Shown: positions 17,492 through 25,510 of the stretch, in pieces
How positions within the stretch are numbered: position 1 is the first letter of the stretch
Layout of the letters: each line of letters begins with the position of its first letter
Assembly: GCF_009832905.1 (NCBI RefSeq)
Contig: NZ_CP047135.1
Span: forward strand, 3,574,001 to 3,638,000
Source of the DNA: Stenotrophomonas sp. 364
GTDB taxonomy: Bacteria; Pseudomonadota; Gammaproteobacteria; Xanthomonadales; Xanthomonadaceae
Direction of reading: 5' to 3'
DNA: 64,000 bases
Translations under genes and position numbers: made by a program
The notes under the pieces: generated by a model
What the model was told of the DNA's origin: nothing
Seen by the model: only the letters and a program-made list of their open reading frames with translations
Databases searched by the model: none

Positions 17492-19162
17492 ATGAAGCGC
17501 GAATACGACTACATCATCATCGGCGCCGGCTCGGCCGGCAACACGCTGGCCGCGCGCCTCACCGAGGACGCCGGCGTGAGCGTGCTGCTGCTGGAAGCCG
17601 GCGGCCCCGACTACCGCCTGGATTTCCGCACCCAGATGCCGGCCGCGCTGGCCTACCCGCTGCAGGGCCGCCGCTATAACTGGGCCTATGAAACCGAGCC
17701 GGAACCGCACATGGACAACCGGCGCATGGAGTGCGGGCGCGGCAAGGGGCTGGGCGGCTCGTCGCTGATCAACGGCATGTGCTACATCCGCGGCAACGCG
17801 CTGGACTTCGACAACTGGGCCCGCTTCGACGGCCTGGAAGACTGGAGCTACCACGACGTGCTGCCGTACTTCCGCAAGGCCGAAACGCGCGACATCGGCC
17901 CCAACGATTACCACGGTGGCGAAGGCCCGGTCAGCGTGGCCACGCCGAAGAACGGCAACAACGTGCTGTTCCACGCAATGGTGGAGGCCGGCGTGCAGGC
18001 TGGCTACCCGCGCACCGACGACCTCAACGGCTACCAGCAGGAAGGCTTCGGCCCGATGGACCGGACCGTGACCCCGCGCGGCCGCCGCTCGAGCACCGCA
18101 CGCGGCTACCTGGACATGGCCAAGGACCGTGCCGGGCTGGAGATCGTGGTGCATGCCACCACCGACCGCATCCTGTTCGCCGGCAAGCGCGCGGTGGGCG
18201 TGCGCTACCTGGCCGGCAATAGCGCCGAGCCGATCGACGCCACCGCGCGCCGCGAAGTACTGCTGTGCGCCGGTGCCATCGCCTCGCCGCAGATCCTGCA
18301 GCGCTCCGGCGTGGGCGCCCCGGCGTTGCTGGCGGCGCTCGGCGTGCCACTGGTGCACGACCTGCCCGGCGTGGGCGAGAACCTGCAGGACCACCTGGAG
18401 GTGTACATGCAGTACGCCTGCAAGAAGCCGGTGTCGCTGTACCCGGCGCTGCAGTGGTGGAACCAGCCGGCCATCGGTGCGGAGTGGCTGTTCGCCGGCA
18501 CCGGCATCGGCGCGAGCAACCAGTTCGAGGCCGGCGGGTTCATCCGCACCCGCGACGAATTCGAATGGCCCAACATCCAGTACCACTTCCTGCCGGTGGC
18601 GATCAATTACAACGGCACCAATGCGGTCAAGGAACACGGGTTCCAGGCCCACGTGGGCTCGATGCGCACGCCCAGCCGCGGCCGCGTGCATGCCAAATCG
18701 CTGGACCCGCATGCGCATCCGTCGATCCTGTTCAATTACCAGTCCACCGACCAGGACTGGCAGGAATTCCGCGACGCCATCCGCATCACCCGCGAGATCA
18801 TCGCCCAGCCCGCGCTGGACGAATACCGGGGCCGCGAGATCAGTCCGAGTGCGGACTGCAAGACCGATGCGGAGCTGGATGCGTTCGTGCGGGCGCGCGC
18901 CGAGACCGCCTACCACCCGTCGTGCTCGTGTGCGATGGGCACCGATGCGATGAGCGTGGTGGATGGCCAGGGCCGCGTACATGGCCTGGAAAGCCTGCGC
19001 GTGGTGGACGCCTCGATCATGCCGCGCATCATCACCGGCAACCTCAATGCCACCACCATCATGATCGCCGAGAAGATCGCCGACCGCATCCGCGGCCGCG
19101 CGCCATTGCCGCGCAGCACCGCGCAGTACTACGTGGCCGGGGATGCGCCGGTAAGGCGCTGA
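17492..19162 (+). CDS. betA: Choline dehydrogenase
   Basis: An FAD-dependent GMC oxidoreductase, peripheral at the inner membrane, that oxidises choline to betaine aldehyde. At 556 residues it matches BetA. The FAD-binding N-terminus reads [20 protein letters not shown] signatures follow: [13 protein letters not shown] and [13 protein letters not shown]. The active-site His is in [10 protein letters not shown], and the C-terminal [18 protein letters not shown] holds the conserved Asn. AGGAG precedes the ATG. The usual regulator gene betI is not adjacent. A SMAG cluster follows directly. Confidence 0.97.
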   Translation: MKREYDYIIIGAGSAGNTLAARLTEDAGVSVLLLEAGGPDYRLDFRTQMPAALAYPLQGRRYNWAYETEPEPHMDNRRMECGRGKGLGGSSLINGMCYIRGNALDFDNWARFDGLEDWSYHDVLPYFRKAETRDIGPNDYHGGEGPVSVATPKNGNNVLFHAMVEAGVQAGYPRTDDLNGYQQEGFGPMDRTVTPRGRRSSTARGYLDMAKDRAGLEIVVHATTDRILFAGKRAVGVRYLAGNSAEPIDATARREVLLCAGAIASPQILQRSGVGAPALLAALGVPLVHDLPGVGENLQDHLEVYMQYACKKPVSLYPALQWWNQPAIGAEWLFAGTGIGASNQFEAGGFIRTRDEFEWPNIQYHFLPVAINYNGTNAVKEHGFQAHVGSMRTPSRGRVHAKSLDPHAHPSILFNYQSTDQDWQEFRDAIRITREIIAQPALDEYRGREISPSADCKTDAELDAFVRARAETAYHPSCSCAMGTDAMSVVDGQGRVHGLESLRVVDASIMPRIITGNLNATTIMIAEKIADRIRGRAPLPRSTAQYYVAGDAPVRR

Positions 19163-19163
19163 C

Positions 19164-19402
19164 ACGCCGGGCTCTGCCCGGCTGCTCCATGTTCCAACAC
19201 CGCGCGCCGTAGAGCCGGGCTCTGCCCGGCTGCTCCACGTCCCAGCACCGCGCACCGTAGAGCCGGGCTCTGCCCGGCTGCTCTGCGTTCCAGAACCACC
19301 TAGCCGGGCAGAGCCCGGCTCTACGCCGCTGGCACCACCTAGCCGGGCAAAGCCCGGCTCTACGCCGCTGGCACCGCGCAGCCGGGCAAAGCCCGGCTCT
19401 AC
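19164..19402. repeat. SMAG cluster (three forward, three reverse)
   Basis: Three forward hairpins of the type agccgggc-tct-gcccggct (from about 19164, 19209 and 19257) face three reverse ones ending CTAC at about 19324, 19363 and 19402, with variants aaa/aga in the loop. It fills the space between converging betA and rhtA. The last CTAC overlaps the TAG stop of rhtA. Confidence 0.9.
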
Positions 19403-20277
19403 GCGCTTGTGACCGGTACGGCTGGCGCCACCCGCCGTGCCGTTACCGTGCTACCCACCGACGCTACCACCGTGCAGCCAATGGCCGCCCACTGCAGCGG
19501 GGTGAGGTGCTCGGCCAGCAGGCCCATCGCCAGCAACGCGGCCACCGCCGGTTCCATGCTGATCAGGATGCCGAACGTCTCCTTCGGCAGCCGCTTCAGC
19601 GCCATCATCTCCAGCGACATCGGAATCGCGCTGGAGACGATCGCCACGCCCAGCCCGAACAACAGGATCTTCGGGTCCAGCAAGGCCATGCCGGCGTGCG
19701 CGATGCCCACCGGCACCACCACCAGCGCGGCCGCGCACAACCCCAGCGACACCGTGTGCCCGGCATGCAGATGCCCTGCCCGCTTGCCGAAGATGATGTA
19801 CATCGCCCAACAGGCGGCCGCACCCAGCGCGAACATCACCCCCACCGGATCCAGCGGCGCGCCATGGCCCAGCGGCAACAACAGCAGCAGCCCGACCACC
19901 GCGCAGCCCACCCAGACGAAATCGATCGGCCGGCGCGAGGACCACATCGCCACCGCCAGCGGGCCGCAGAACTCGATCGCCACCGCGATGCCGAACGGAA
20001 TCGTGCGCAACGCCATGTAGAACAGCAGGTTCATCACCCCCAGCGTGATCCCGTAACGCAGGATCGCCCCGGCGTCGGCCCGCGTGGTGGTCCAGCGCCA
20101 CGGTCGGAACACCGCCAGCAGCACCAGCGCCGAGAACCCCACGCGCAACGCGCTGGTGCCCTGCGCGCCGATCAGCGGGAACAACTGCTTGGCAAAGGAG
20201 GTGCCCACGGACAGGGCGGTGACCGAGCCGAGCACGGCCAGGACGGGAATGAGCGAAGCGTAGCGGGAGGTCGACAT
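19399..20277 (-). CDS. rhtA: EamA/DMT family exporter, RhtA-like
   Basis: A 292-residue inner-membrane protein with ten predicted helices in two EamA repeats. The N-terminal SFAKQLFPLIGAQGTSALR and FRPWRW closely recall E. coli RhtA, the threonine/homoserine exporter. ISMEPAVAALLAMGLLAEHL in the second repeat is also typical. The TAG stop lies inside the GTAG end of a SMAG hairpin. An Lrp-family regulator is divergent, 40 bp away, which suits control of an amino-acid exporter. Confidence 0.9.
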   Translation of the reverse strand: MSTSRYASLIPVLAVLGSVTALSVGTSFAKQLFPLIGAQGTSALRVGFSALVLLAVFRPWRWTTTRADAGAILRYGITLGVMNLLFYMALRTIPFGIAVAIEFCGPLAVAMWSSRRPIDFVWVGCAVVGLLLLLPLGHGAPLDPVGVMFALGAAACWAMYIIFGKRAGHLHAGHTVSLGLCAAALVVVPVGIAHAGMALLDPKILLFGLGVAIVSSAIPMSLEMMALKRLPKETFGILISMEPAVAALLAMGLLAEHLTPLQWAAIGCTVVASVGSTVTARRVAPAVPVTSA

Positions 20278-20317
20278 CCGGCCAGCATATTGCGTAGCGG
20301 CCGAAGGAGATGCTCAA

Positions 20318-20821
20318 TTGCAGGGGCCTTCCTGCATGTTTCACTCACCCATGACCGCCGCGTACGCTCCCGACGAATTCGACCGCGCCATCCTGGCCAT
20401 CCTGCAGCGCGACAACACCACCGCCCAGCGTGAGATCGCCGAGACGGTGCACCTGTCCGCGCCCGCCGTGCAGCGCCGGATCAAGCGCCTGCAGGAGGCG
20501 GGCTTCATCCGCGCCAATGTCGCCGTGCTCGACCAGAGCCGGCTCGGCCGCCCGCTGACCATCATGGTCGAGGTGCGCGTGAGCAGCGAACAACCGCATC
20601 GTGTGGCCCCGTTCCGCCGCCGCGTGCAGGACGACCCGGCCGTGCAGCAGTGTTATGCGATCACCGGCGACGCCGACTTCCTGCTGATCCTCACCGCCGC
20701 GTCCATGGAGGAGTACGAGGCCATCAGCGAACGCCTGTTCGGCAACGACGACAACATCGAGCGCTACCGCACGGCGGTGGCGCTGAGCACGCTGAAGCGG
20801 GGGCTGGACGTACCGCTGTAG
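20318..20821 (+). CDS. Lrp/AsnC family transcriptional regulator
   Basis: A 150-170 residue feast/famine regulator. The N-terminal helix-turn-helix is clear (DEFDRAILAILQRDNTTAQR, SAPAVQRRIKRLQEAGFI). The C-terminal RAM ligand domain (VQQCYAITGDADFLLIL) would bind an amino acid. The start is uncertain. TTG at 20318 has a good Shine-Dalgarno (GAAGGAGA) 8 bp upstream and gives 167 aa. ATGs at 20336 and 20351 lack one but agree better with family length. It is divergent from the rhtA-like exporter and probably regulates it. Confidence 0.93.
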   Translation: MQGPSCMFHSPMTAAYAPDEFDRAILAILQRDNTTAQREIAETVHLSAPAVQRRIKRLQEAGFIRANVAVLDQSRLGRPLTIMVEVRVSSEQPHRVAPFRRRVQDDPAVQQCYAITGDADFLLILTAASMEEYEAISERLFGNDDNIERYRTAVALSTLKRGLDVPL

Positions 20822-20865
20822 GACGGCCGGCGCGCCCTTGTTGGGTGCACCAGCAACCCGCGTCC

Positions 20866-21354
20866 TCAGGGCACGCGCGTGAAGTGGATCGTCATCAGGA
20901 TCGGCTTGCCGTCCTTGCTGAAAAAGGCCTTCGACTCGGTCATCCGGTTGCCATCGCCGGCCACGGTGTAGATACGCGTGGACGCCGGCGTGCCGTGGTC
21001 CACCAGCTGCATCACCAGCACGTTCGGCGCGGGCATGCTGAGCGAGGCCACGTCGGCGCCGTAGTTGCCCGCGATCGGGCCGGGCGTGCCATCCAGCGGC
21101 AGGGTGCTGTCGGCGGTCATCTTTCGGCCCTTCGGATCGACGATCTCGGCGCGGGTGGTCCAGCGGCCCGCGCCCGCATCCTTGAATTCCAGCAGCACAC
21201 TCTTGGGTCGGTCGGCCGCCGGCATCGGCAGCGTGGCGACATCGATGGCCCAGCGCCCGGCCAGGGGGGACGCGGCAGGCGTGGCGGCAAACAGCGCCAG
21301 AGGCGCGGCCTGCAGCAAGGCCGTGGTCAGGCAGACGGTGAACATCCTCTTCAT
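20866..21354 (-). CDS. Exported protein of unknown function
   Basis: A 162-residue protein with a signal peptide (MKRMFTVCLTTALLQAAPLALFA) and a mature part beginning SPLAGRWAIDVATLPMP. The pattern (L)AGRWxxD near the start, a beta-rich middle and FFSKDGKPILMTIHFTR at the end recalls small lipocalin-like secreted proteins of xanthomonads, but I cannot assign a function. AAGGAG lies 7 bp before the ATG at 21354. An upstream in-frame extension to 21396 is unlikely because the signal peptide begins at 21354. It is 60 bp downstream of the PhnB-like gene on the same strand. Confidence 0.82.
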   Translation of the reverse strand: MKRMFTVCLTTALLQAAPLALFAATPAASPLAGRWAIDVATLPMPAADRPKSVLLEFKDAGAGRWTTRAEIVDPKGRKMTADSTLPLDGTPGPIAGNYGADVASLSMPAPNVLVMQLVDHGTPASTRIYTVAGDGNRMTESKAFFSKDGKPILMTIHFTRVP

Positions 21355-21414
21355 GGAAGCTCCTTCATGGATGAATGCACGACGTGAGCCGTGCACGGGG
21401 CAACGGTGGCAAGG

Positions 21415-21894
21415 TCAGCCCCGGATGGCTGCTTCAATCGCCGCTACATCGATCTTGCGCATGGTCATCATCGCCTCGAATGCGCGCCTGGCCACGCCCG
21501 GATCCTCGCTGGTGACCGCCTCGGTCAACACGCGCGGGGTGATCTGCCAGGACAGGCCCCATTTGTCGCGGCACCAGCCGCAGGCGCTTTCCTGGCCGCC
21601 GTTGCCGACGATGGCGTTCCACAGCCGGTCCGTCTCGGCCTGGTCGTCGGTAGCGATCTGGAAGGAGAACGCCTCGCTGTGCGTGAACGCCGGGCCGCCG
21701 TTGAGGCCGATGCACGGAATGCCGGCCACGGTGAAGTCCACGGTCAGCACGTCGCCCTGCCTGCCCGACGGAAAGTCACTGGGCGCATGGTGCACGGCGT
21801 TGACCGCACTGTCGGGAAAGGTCTGGGCGTAGAACGTGGCCGCGTCCAGCGCGGTGCCGTCGAACCAGAGGCAGATCGTATTCCTGGCCACCAT
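21415..21894 (-). CDS. VOC superfamily PhnB-like protein
   Basis: A 159-residue cytoplasmic protein of the PhnB / 3-demethylubiquinone methyltransferase-like VOC group. It begins ICLWFDGTALDAATFYAQTFPDS, has GGPAFTHSEAFSFQI in the middle, and ends with CGWCRDKWGLSWQITPRVL, all hallmarks of this family. Most members have no proven substrate. It is likely cotranscribed with the exported protein downstream. The start follows directly on a promoter gap shared with the siderophore receptor. Confidence 0.9.
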   Translation of the reverse strand: MVARNTICLWFDGTALDAATFYAQTFPDSAVNAVHHAPSDFPSGRQGDVLTVDFTVAGIPCIGLNGGPAFTHSEAFSFQIATDDQAETDRLWNAIVGNGGQESACGWCRDKWGLSWQITPRVLTEAVTSEDPGVARRAFEAMMTMRKIDVAAIEAAIRG

Positions 21895-22027
21895 GGCGGT
21901 CTCATGCAGCGATCAAGTGCGGCCAGCCTACGACCGGGGATGTTAAGCGGTTGCCCTGCAGGACCGGACCCAGGCGTGGCAAGGCCTTGGGCGATATCCG
22001 GGGGCGGCCCGGCAGAACCGTTCGAAT

Positions 22028-22053
22028 TGCTGATACGACTGATTCGCATTAAC
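22028..22053. promoter_or_regulatory. Possible Fur box upstream of the siderophore receptor
   Basis: The stretch TGCTGATACGACTGATTCGC followed by ATTAAC resembles the AT-rich, imperfectly palindromic Fur sites (TGATAxxxxTGATTCxCATT) found ahead of iron-uptake genes. It stands out from GC-rich surroundings about 170 bp before the receptor start. The rest of the 326-bp gap at 21895-22220 shows no gene. Confidence 0.4.
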
Positions 22054-22220
22054 ATGGCGTTATCCCGTCCGCGCCAGGGAGGCGCTGCGGCGATCAGTGC
22101 CTGCGCCCGCGCCTTGTCCTGCAAGGCCTCCGCGAGCCGCGTGCTGACCCCCCACCCACTGCAGCACGCCAGGCCACCGAGGATGTCGGCCATGTGCGTG
22201 CTGCCGCCCTGGAACCGCCA

Positions 22221-24398
22221 ATGACCCGTTCTTCCGTTGTGCTGCCCCGCCTGCTGCCGCAGGCCCGCCTGACCCAGGCCCTGCTCGCTGCGCTGTGCGC
22301 GCTGGCCGCTGCCCCCGCGTTCGCGCAGGACGCCCCAGCCGACGCCACCACCCTGGACAAGGTGGTGGTCAAGGGCGAGCGCGCCGAAGGCTACTCCGTG
22401 CGCAAGACCTCGGCCGGCACCCGCTTCGACCTGGCCCCGCGCGAGATCCCGCAGTCGGTGAGCATCATCAGCCACCAGCGCATCGAAGATCAGAACCTGG
22501 ACGACATCCTCGACGTGCTGGCCAACACCACCGGCGTCAGCAGCACCCAGTCCGATACCGAACGCACCGAGTTCTACGCCCGCGGCTTCTACATCGACAG
22601 CTACCAGTTCGATGGCCTGCCCACGCAGATGGTGCAGAACTGGAGCTACGGCGATTCCGGCTTGGACCTGGCCCTGTATGACCGCGTGGAAGTGGTGCGT
22701 GGCGCCACCGGCCTGCTCAGCGGCGCCGGCAATCCCTCCGCCTCGGTGAACCTGATCCGCAAGCATGCCGACAGCGCCGAGCTGACGGGCACCGTGTCGG
22801 TCAACGTGGGCAGCTGGGGCCGCACCCGCAGCACGGTGGACGTGACCGCGCCGTTGAACGCCAGCGGCTCGGTGCGCGCGCGCGTGATCGGCAGCTACCT
22901 GGACACCGACGCGCAGATGGACCGCTACAACCAGCATAAGACGCTGGGCTATGCGGTGATCGACGCCGACCTGACCCCGGACACGCAGTTGAGCGTGGGC
23001 TACGACTACCAGCAGAAGCGGGCCAACGGCGCCACCTGGGGTGGCTTCCCGATGCTGTACTCCGACGGCACCTCGACCGGCTACGACGCATCGTTCAACG
23101 CCAGCCCGAACTGGACCTACTGGGACACCACCAGCAAGCGCGCCTTCGCCACGCTGGAACATGGCTTCGCCAACGGCTGGACATTCAAGATCGGTGCAAC
23201 GCACGACGAGAGCAAGGCCGACGACAAGCTGTTCTACCCGGCGTATAACGACTGGACCTCGGGCGCGTCGAACTTCGACAAGACCACCGGTGCCGGCATC
23301 TCGCCGTCGGCCGGCTTCTACAACACCGAGCGCAAGGTCAACGCGGTCGATGGTTTCGTGGACGGTCCGTTCCAGCTGTTCGGCCGCGAGCACCAGTTCA
23401 TGGCCGGCCTCAGTTACAACAAGCGCGAGTACGCCAACTACGGCGACTACCAGGTAGGTGGCGCAAATCTGCCGTGGGATCCCTTCACCAGCTACCTGAA
23501 CTGGAATGGCGACATCGCCGAGCCGAACTGGAATGCGCTTGCACTGGCCAGCCGCGGCACCATCACCCAGAAGGCCGGCTACGCCGCCACCCGCCTGTCG
23601 CTTGCTGACCCGCTGAAGCTGATCATCGGCGCGCGCTACACCGACTGGAAGAGTGAAGGCGAAGACGCCGACCGCTCGCACAAGGTGACCACGCCGTATG
23701 CCGGGCTGGTGTTCGACATCAATGACACCTACTCCACCTATGCGTCCTATACCGAGATCTTCCAGCCGCAGATGCTGAAGAACCGTAACGGCAGCTACCT
23801 GGACCCGGTGGACGGCAAGAGCTACGAAGTGGGCGTCAAGGGTGCATGGTTCGACGACCGCTTGAATGCCTCGCTTGCCGTGTTCCGTATCGAGCAGGAC
23901 AACGTGGGCCAGTCCACCGGCGAACCGGTGGTGGGCGGAACGGGCGGCGAAACTGCCTACATCGCCGCACGCGGCACGGTGAGCCGGGGTTTCGAGTTTG
24001 AAGTGAACGGCGAACTGGCCCCGGGCTGGAACGCCACCTTCGGTGCCTCGCGCTACGTGGCCAAGGACATCAACGACGCGGACATCAATACCAACCTGCC
24101 GCAGACGACGATCAAGCTGTTCACCAGCTACACCCCGCAATCGCTGACGGCGCTGACCGTGGGCGGCGGTGCCAACTGGCAGAACCGCATCTACTACCCG
24201 GTGCCCGCGTACGGCCGCATCGAGCAGGAGGGCTACGCCCTGGTCAGCGCCTTCGTGCGCTACCGCATCTCGCCCGAGTTCAGCGTGCAGGCCAATCTCA
24301 ACAATCTGCTGGACAAGACGTACTTCTCGCAGATCAACGGCTACGGTGCGTACGGCGACGGCCGCAACGGCTCGATCACGTTCAACTGGTCGTTCTGA
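22221..24398 (+). CDS. TonB-dependent siderophore receptor
   Basis: An outer-membrane ferric-siderophore receptor of 725 residues (FpvA/FhuE-like). It has a signal peptide (about 1-34, ending AFAQ), a short TonB-box region (TLDKVVVKG) and a plug domain with REIPQSVSIISHQRIEDQN, ARGFYIDSYQFDGLP and VEVVRGATGLLSGAGNPSA. The 22-strand barrel ends in ITFNWSF with a terminal Phe. The plug wording is the TonB-siderophore class. ATG at 22221 is preferred over a GTG at 22194. A possible Fur site lies upstream and a terminator-like hairpin follows. Confidence 0.94.
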   Translation: MTRSSVVLPRLLPQARLTQALLAALCALAAAPAFAQDAPADATTLDKVVVKGERAEGYSVRKTSAGTRFDLAPREIPQSVSIISHQRIEDQNLDDILDVLANTTGVSSTQSDTERTEFYARGFYIDSYQFDGLPTQMVQNWSYGDSGLDLALYDRVEVVRGATGLLSGAGNPSASVNLIRKHADSAELTGTVSVNVGSWGRTRSTVDVTAPLNASGSVRARVIGSYLDTDAQMDRYNQHKTLGYAVIDADLTPDTQLSVGYDYQQKRANGATWGGFPMLYSDGTSTGYDASFNASPNWTYWDTTSKRAFATLEHGFANGWTFKIGATHDESKADDKLFYPAYNDWTSGASNFDKTTGAGISPSAGFYNTERKVNAVDGFVDGPFQLFGREHQFMAGLSYNKREYANYGDYQVGGANLPWDPFTSYLNWNGDIAEPNWNALALASRGTITQKAGYAATRLSLADPLKLIIGARYTDWKSEGEDADRSHKVTTPYAGLVFDINDTYSTYASYTEIFQPQMLKNRNGSYLDPVDGKSYEVGVKGAWFDDRLNASLAVFRIEQDNVGQSTGEPVVGGTGGETAYIAARGTVSRGFEFEVNGELAPGWNATFGASRYVAKDINDADINTNLPQTTIKLFTSYTPQSLTALTVGGGANWQNRIYYPVPAYGRIEQEGYALVSAFVRYRISPEFSVQANLNNLLDKTYFSQINGYGAYGDGRNGSITFNWSF

Positions 24399-24426
24399 CC
24401 GGTCATTGACCGCAAGCGGACACCAG

Positions 24427-24447
24427 AGCGCCGGGCATTGCCCGGCG
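24427..24447 (+). terminator. Terminator-like hairpin after the siderophore receptor
   Basis: GCGCCGGGC-att-GCCCGGCG hairpin about 30 bp after the stop, followed by TTCTGCGTTCT rather than a pure T run, so termination is probable but not strong. Confidence 0.55.
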
Positions 24448-24478
24448 TTCTGCGTTCTGCACGACGCGCGGGGAATGC

Positions 24479-24503
24479 GCACCCACGCATGGCGTGGCTC
24501 TAC
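24479..24503 (-). repeat. Single SMAG hairpin, reverse
   Basis: On the minus strand GTAG-agccacgc-cat-gcgtgggt-gc, a SMAG variant with a different stem from the others. Confidence 0.65.
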
Positions 24504-24549
24504 CGGCTGCGGCGCGGTGCGTCGCGCGGCCACGCCTGGCCGGGCGCCG

Positions 24550-24625
24550 GTAGTGCCGGCCGCTGGCCGGCAACCTCATGAACGATGACGGTCTTGCCTG
24601 GTTGCCGGCCAGCGGCCGGCACTAC
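24550..24625. repeat. Inverted pair of SMAG hairpins
   Basis: Forward SMAG 24550-24574 (GTAG-tgccggccgctggccggcaac) faces a perfect reverse copy at 24601-24625. The CTAC of the second contributes the TAG stop of the LysE-type gene. Confidence 0.9.
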
Positions 24626-25248
24626 GGTCGGGCGCGCAGCAGCGCCAGCCCGAAGCCGATGAAGATGGTGCCCACCACGCGATCAAACACCTTGCGCAGG
24701 CCCGGGCGCGCCAGATAACTGGCCAGGCCGCGCCCACCGGCGGCGTACACCGCGTACCAGAACATCTCCATCAGCGCGAAGGTGCCTACCAGCACCACGA
24801 ACTGCGGCAGCTGCGGCTGGCCGAGGTCGACGAACTGCGGCAGGAACGCCGACGCGAACAACAGCAGCTTGGGGTTGCTGATGCCGATGATGAAGCCATC
24901 GCGGAACAGGATGCGGCGCTTGCTGGGTGCGATCGCCGCGGTGCTGCCCACATCGATCGGCGCATCGCCGCCACGCCAGGCCTTGATGCCCAGGTAGACC
25001 AGGTAGGCCACGCCCGCATAGCGCAGCACGTCGAACACCAGCGGCGAGGCTTTCAGCACCGCACCCAGCCCGGCCGCGGAGATCGACAGGGCCAGCACCA
25101 GCGCGGTGAGGCAGCCGGCCATGGCCGCCACGCTGCGACGGAAGCCGACCCGCACGCTGCGGGTCATCACGTGCAGCATGTTCGGCCCCGGCGTGCCGCA
25201 CAGGACGAACACGGTGACGGCGAAGATCCACCAGGTATGCAGGTTCAT
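24622..25248 (-). CDS. LysE/RhtB family amino-acid exporter
   Basis: A 208-residue inner-membrane exporter with about six helices. The N-terminus has TVFVLCGTPGPNMLHVMTRS and the later segment GFIIGISNPKLLLFASAFLPQFV is diagnostic of the LysE/RhtB family. The substrate (homoserine, threonine or another amino acid) is not decidable. ATG at 25248 was chosen since the first helix starts there; longer frames run into repeat DNA. Its TAG stop is formed by the GTAG end of the adjacent SMAG element. Confidence 0.92.
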   Translation of the reverse strand: MNLHTWWIFAVTVFVLCGTPGPNMLHVMTRSVRVGFRRSVAAMAGCLTALVLALSISAAGLGAVLKASPLVFDVLRYAGVAYLVYLGIKAWRGGDAPIDVGSTAAIAPSKRRILFRDGFIIGISNPKLLLFASAFLPQFVDLGQPQLPQFVVLVGTFALMEMFWYAVYAAGGRGLASYLARPGLRKVFDRVVGTIFIGFGLALLRARP

Positions 25249-25270
25249 GGCAACTACGTTCGGAAGGGGG

Positions 25271-25452
25271 CAGACCCGGGCTCTGCCCGGCTGCCCATGA
25301 TGCCTGACGCCACCGCCAGCGGCCGTCCCGCCCCACACAATGGCCGGCACGCGCAACAGATTTGTCCGGCTGCGATGGGCACGGCCAGCCACGTAGAGCC
25401 GGGCTCTGCCCGGCTACTGCCAGCATGGACAGCCGGGCAGAGCCCGGCTTAA
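25271..25452. repeat. SMAG elements upstream of the LysE-type gene
   Basis: A degenerate forward hairpin at 25271-25295, then an inverted pair: forward 25393-25417 (GTAG-agccgggctctgcccggct) and reverse 25430-25452, whose terminal CTAC is mutated to TTAAC. The rest of the interval shows no gene. Confidence 0.85.
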
Positions 25453-25510
25453 CGTGGTGCCACCGGCCACGGCCCGAGTGCCGGACCGTGGTCGGTGGGT
25501 CAGCGCCCGA

